A stretch of DNA of 64,000 nucleotides from contig NC_020192.1 of the NCBI RefSeq assembly GCF_000315915.1, forward strand, positions 62,001-126,000, given 5' to 3'. The notes under the pieces are model-generated. The model was not told where the DNA came from, made no database searches, and saw only the letters and a program-made list of their open reading frames with translations. This document shows positions 60,446 to 64,000 of the stretch, piece by piece (within the stretch, counting starts at the first letter, position 1; each line of letters begins with the position of its first letter). The stretch comes from Henningerozyma blattae CBS 6284 (Eukaryota > Ascomycota > Saccharomycetes > Saccharomycetales > Saccharomycetaceae). Position numbers and translations under genes: made by a program.

Positions 60446-63400
60446 TTATTGAATTACTTCACTTAGATCGAAAACATTTCCTGCCAATTCAGTGGTATTA
60501 TCGCGAGTAGTTCCAAGAATTCCTTCCAGATCGGCAAGGGCATTTTCACTAAAAACACCATTTTTTGTGAATCTCATATTTTCACCAGCAGCTTCTACTA
60601 TGCTGTGTCTACGTCTCCACATCGAGCCGTTCTCTTCGTCAAAATCTTCTAAACGTACAGGTGCAGTTAATGATGCCAAAATATCAGCGTCAGTGCTTAA
60701 CATAATTTCAGCGTCACTAGAGCCATTTTGATTGTTGTTAGTCATCATAATTGATTCAAGATTTCCAGAATTTATACTCTCACCATTAAATGCAACAACC
60801 CCACCTAGGTTAGAATGATCATTATCATTATCAGTATCTAAGTCCAGTAATGTATCGCCATTATTTTCGCCAAGAAGTTTATGAATGTCTTCAATGCCCA
60901 TACCTTTAATACTCTCTTTACGCGCAGTTGATAAACCAAGGTTATTAGATAAACCGTTATTAATATCATCTTGGCCTTGTGGATTACCAGCTATTGAATC
61001 ATTCAAATTACCTAAGCCAAACTCGGTAGGATTAAATAGATTATTTTGATCACCAAGTAACAAAGAATTTTCCGTAGATAATGCAACTGGAGTCATAATA
61101 GTGTCCTGTAGTCTCTGCTTCTCTTTTCTATCACGCTCTCTTTTCAATTTTAGCAATTTCTTCTTCTTCTTAATCTTTCGTCTTTTCTCTGACTCCTTTC
61201 TTTGCTTTTCTTTAATTTTATCAATTCTTCTTCTTGTCTTGTCATTCCCAATATAGCCAATTGGAACCTTTCGTGTGCTATTAGCGGGTAGTAAGAATTC
61301 ATCTTCAAGATTTGAGGCACCCTTGTTACGGAAAGCAGATAAAGGAACTTTTGGCCTTTTATACCAATCAGACGTCGATAATGACTGTATGTTCGCTTCT
61401 TCGTCATCATCTAGTTCACTCATATTTAATAATTCGTTCAGGGTTAATTCATCACCGTCTTGATGTGTTGAGGATGCTGCATATTGACTATTTTCATTCG
61501 GAGTACCTGCATTGGTGTCATTTTCATTGCTTGATTCTGATTTTTCCGCTTTCATCAATTGTTGATATTCCTGTATTAATGGATAAAGGGATTTTGTGGA
61601 TAACCCATCAATAATACTAAAGGGTTTATTTTCCGTATCCCAAGTTCCCAATTTTGGAGGTTTTAAACCAACTACATTAGCACTAACTATTTCTTTGGCT
61701 TTAGTACCGATACTCTTATTTCTAGCCTCAGGTGGTGGTAGATTGGTGTCCTCATCAGTAGTTTCATCATCGACATAGACAATATTTTCATCGGAGTCAG
61801 GTCTTTCATGAGAATCGTTAGTCGACATCAGTTTAACACCAGAATCGTTGTCAGAGAATACTGATGATGATGATTCACCGTCAGATAAATTAAAGTAAAA
61901 AGAATCAGGATCTAAGTCATCAATGTCAACAAAAACATTAGAAATAGCACCGTTGTCATTAGAAACATCGGATACATCATACGAGCTAAATTCATCAGAA
62001 GATATTTCATCATCAATATCTGCCAATGTTAAGGATATACTATCGGAGGAGGAAGAAACTGTTTCTGTATCAATTCTGGGAGTATAGTTTTTTTGTGAAC
62101 TAATTTTTGAAGAATTATCATCTGATTCATCATCTGATGCCAACCTTGCTTCATCCATTAAAATATTATCGTCATTAGAGCTTTCATAGTCTTTCTCAAA
62201 ATGCATGTTATTTACTGATGAAGTTAAAGCAGCACTGGAATTGTAGGTGTTACTGTTAATAACATTATTATTTAGAAAATTGCTGTCATGATTTACTTTA
62301 TATATAGTCTCCTTATCATCCATATCGCTATCATCACTATGGAAGAATACTCCAAATATGTAATCATTACCATCATCGTTTAAAGATTTTTTATTTTTCT
62401 TGCGAGTCTCTTTCAATAATTTTCTTCTTTCTTTGATTTCCTCATTTTCTTTTTTCTTAGCGACAATCCTTCGTATTTTCTTAATTTTATCATCATTTAA
62501 TAGCTTTGGCAACTGAGTACTTAATCCTAATCGAGGTTCTGTGCCATCTTCATAATAATAAAGATTTGAAAATTTCGAATCTTCATAAAAGGGCATTGTT
62601 AATTCCATCATCAAATTACTATTTCCCTCATTATCCTCTTCATTTTCATCATCAATGTCATCTTCATACATTCCATTTAATTGTAAAACATTATAATCAT
62701 CAGTGTAAATACTTTCAACATTGGAAAGAATTTCGCCTTCTTCTTCATCTTCTTGGCTTTTGCTGCTATTATCGGAAGAAGTCATATCCCAGTCATCAGG
62801 ATCAGAGCCTTGTTCATGAACGCTACCATCAAAGGATAATTCATCATCACTTCTGAATTCAGTAACAATATTCTTAGTTTCTTCATCTAATATTGGAGAA
62901 TCGTCATCATCACCTGTTTCAAGACCTGTGTGTTCATTGTCTGTTTCATTAGAGGACACAGCTTCATTGTCATTATCAATAGCGTTAAAATATTCATCTT
63001 GATCAATATTATAATCAGAATCCTCATCAGAATCACTGTTCATAATAGTATTATTTATTCTTTTCATTTTTGAATCATCCAAATGAACCTCTTCACCAAT
63101 ATCCTCAGTAGTATCTACTGGTATATCTGAATTTGGCATCAAGTGTTGCTGATTTTTATGTTCAGAATCATTAATTTCATCTGAGAATAGGGATGAAGCT
63201 ATTGGTGCTTTGCTGGGAGAAGAATTTATATATGAATCGCTACTTTTCATTGGTGCATTATTTCTTTTCATGACAGATAAAGCTTTCATTGCCTTCTTTT
63301 TCCTCTGAGCACGTAATTTTACAAAATTCATATTTTCATCTTCTGAACTATCGGAACTATAAATGCTACTTCTATCATCACCACTATCTTCTTCGTCTTC

Positions 63401-64000
63401 ACTAGAATCGTCACTTGAATTATCCACATCAACCTCTATATCGCTTATATCCTCATATACGTCTGAATCATCTTTACTAATACTACTTGTGCTGGAATTT
63501 TGTAGTGTGTTATTTTCGAGTTCAGCTTCATTTTTTGGAGTCGCATTGTTTTCAGCAAGAGATATTATTTTGGAGGATTCTGTTTCTGAAGTTACTTTAT
63601 CATAATCATCATCTTCAGTATATTGTCTTAATGTTGAGATGCTACTTGATGTAGGAATTTCTTTCAAATTATCAAGCATTATAGGGGCTGCTATTTGTTG
63701 GGTATTAGGGGTGTCTTCTTTTTGTATAAGTTTACTTTGTTTACCTGTAGAATTATCCAGGGATTTAGTTGCAACCCTATTATCATTTGTGTTATTTAGA
63801 AATTTATTGTCAAGTATGGATTTGTTGGCAATCCTCGAATGATCTATTGAAAATTTTTCATTCTTATCATCATTATTTAATTCTTCCTGTTCATCTTGAA
63901 TTGAGTTTCCAATAGTAACATCAACATCTGATACCACATGTGTGGTGTCAGTTATAGTTGTAATAGGTTTTTTCGATAATGACGATTTTGATGCAGTTTT
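60446..64000 (-). CDS. IFH1: Ribosomal-protein gene coactivator Ifh1, 5' end outside window
   Basis: Coactivator bound by Fhl1 at ribosomal-protein gene promoters, controlled by TOR. More than 1180 residues lie in the window; the frame is open through the right edge, so the start codon is outside. Long acidic Ser/Asp/Glu regions are followed by conserved blocks: FVKLRAQRKKKAMKAL, EYIFGV-like YIFGVFFHSDDSD, NVFVDIDDLDPDSFYFNLSD, and the forkhead-binding region (about 61745-61553) with LPPPEARNKSIGTKAKEIV, GLKPPKLGTW and SIIDGLSTKSLYPLIQEYQQ. Then LTLNELLNMSELDDD, VPLSAFRNKG, PIGYIGN, a basic KKKKKLLKLKRER stretch, ADILASLTAPV and MWRRRHSIVEAAGENMRFTK near the end. S. cerevisiae has IFH1 (YLR223C) and the shorter duplicate CRF1 (YDR223W); size and the CCC1 neighbour favour IFH1. 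Confidence 0.93.
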   Translation of the reverse strand, partial: KTASKSSLSKKPITTITDTTHVVSDVDVTIGNSIQDEQEELNNDDKNEKFSIDHSRIANKSILDNKFLNNTNDNRVATKSLDNSTGKQSKLIQKEDTPNTQQIAAPIMLDNLKEIPTSSSISTLRQYTEDDDYDKVTSETESSKIISLAENNATPKNEAELENNTLQNSSTSSISKDDSDVYEDISDIEVDVDNSSDDSSEDEEDSGDDRSSIYSSDSSEDENMNFVKLRAQRKKKAMKALSVMKRNNAPMKSSDSYINSSPSKAPIASSLFSDEINDSEHKNQQHLMPNSDIPVDTTEDIGEEVHLDDSKMKRINNTIMNSDSDEDSDYNIDQDEYFNAIDNDNEAVSSNETDNEHTGLETGDDDDSPILDEETKNIVTEFRSDDELSFDGSVHEQGSDPDDWDMTSSDNSSKSQEDEEEGEILSNVESIYTDDYNVLQLNGMYEDDIDDENEEDNEGNSNLMMELTMPFYEDSKFSNLYYYEDGTEPRLGLSTQLPKLLNDDKIKKIRRIVAKKKENEEIKERRKLLKETRKKNKKSLNDDGNDYIFGVFFHSDDSDMDDKETIYKVNHDSNFLNNNVINSNTYNSSAALTSSVNNMHFEKDYESSNDDNILMDEARLASDDESDDNSSKISSQKNYTPRIDTETVSSSSDSISLTLADIDDEISSDEFSSYDVSDVSNDNGAISNVFVDIDDLDPDSFYFNLSDGESSSSVFSDNDSGVKLMSTNDSHERPDSDENIVYVDDETTDEDTNLPPPEARNKSIGTKAKEIVSANVVGLKPPKLGTWDTENKPFSIIDGLSTKSLYPLIQEYQQLMKAEKSESSNENDTNAGTPNENSQYAASSTHQDGDELTLNELLNMSELDDDEEANIQSLSTSDWYKRPKVPLSAFRNKGASNLEDEFLLPANSTRKVPIGYIGNDKTRRRIDKIKEKQRKESEKRRKIKKKKKLLKLKRERDRKEKQRLQDTIMTPVALSTENSLLLGDQNNLFNPTEFGLGNLNDSIAGNPQGQDDINNGLSNNLGLSTARKESIKGMGIEDIHKLLGENNGDTLLDLDTDNDNDHSNLGGVVAFNGESINSGNLESIMMTNNNQNGSSDAEIMLSTDADILASLTAPVRLEDFDEENGSMWRRRHSIVEAAGENMRFTKNGVFSENALADLEGILGTTRDNTTELAGNVFDLSEVIQ

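Overview
This is nuclear DNA of a budding yeast in the family Saccharomycetaceae. It is AT-rich, genes are mostly intronless, proteins carry many poly-Asn/Ser tracts, and nearly every recognisable gene has a Saccharomyces cerevisiae counterpart. Neighbouring genes correspond to two different S. cerevisiae chromosomes at once (YMR with YKL genes, YDR with YDL genes), while essential neighbours such as SEC26 and PRP42 are absent here. That is the pattern expected of one sister track of a whole-genome-duplicated species that lost duplicates independently of Saccharomyces. I infer an early-branching post-duplication genus (Tetrapisispora/Vanderwaltozyma-like), but I cannot name the species.

Layout. 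1-16.3 kb: STO1 (cap-binding, with a 5' intron, running off the left edge), PKR1 (V-ATPase assembly), ADE17 (purine synthesis), SDH3 (complex II), CTK1 (RNA polymerase II CTD kinase), HSK3 and SPC24 (two kinetochore proteins sharing one divergent promoter), MRPL31 and APL2 (AP-1 beta-adaptin). 17-19 kb: an unrecognised membrane-associated protein, a cluster of Cbf1-type sites and a tRNA-Gln(UUG). 19.7-30.4 kb: SNU56 (U1 snRNP), a YDR239C-like protein, MRPL7, FMN1 and a reticulon. 30.7-32.7 kb: ACK1 (Sel1 repeats). 33-41 kb: an accessory block (TIR/PAU-type cell-wall mannoprotein, an orphan four-span membrane protein and a short UME6-like zinc-cluster protein) that splits the conserved ACK1-MRPL11 neighbourhood. 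41.4-45 kb: MRPL11, TRM8, GGC1. 45.4-52.1 kb: a very large SIR4/ASF2 homologue. 54.3-64 kb: MSC3, CCC1 and IFH1, which runs off the right edge.

The most notable observations are: (1) about 75 degenerate octapeptide repeats filling some 600 residues of the SIR4 homologue; (2) several reading-frame breaks, mostly at short A/T runs (paired indels that replace the catalytic lysine of CTK1, two breaks in the reticulon, one near the end of the unknown 17-kb gene and one at the end of the UME6-like gene), which point to base-calling errors, recent mutation or, in one case, a possible -1 slippery site; (3) an 889-nt STO1 intron with canonical signals; (4) nested minisatellites in the TIR-like gene; and (5) a 120-bp tract with extreme C-over-G strand skew upstream of SIR4.

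The window is mainly housekeeping: mitochondrial ribosome (MRPL31, MRPL7, MRPL11), mitochondrial metabolism and transport (SDH3, GGC1), pre-mRNA processing (STO1, SNU56, CTK1), kinetochore (HSK3, SPC24), membrane traffic (APL2, reticulon) and chromatin/ribosomal-protein gene control (SIR4, IFH1).
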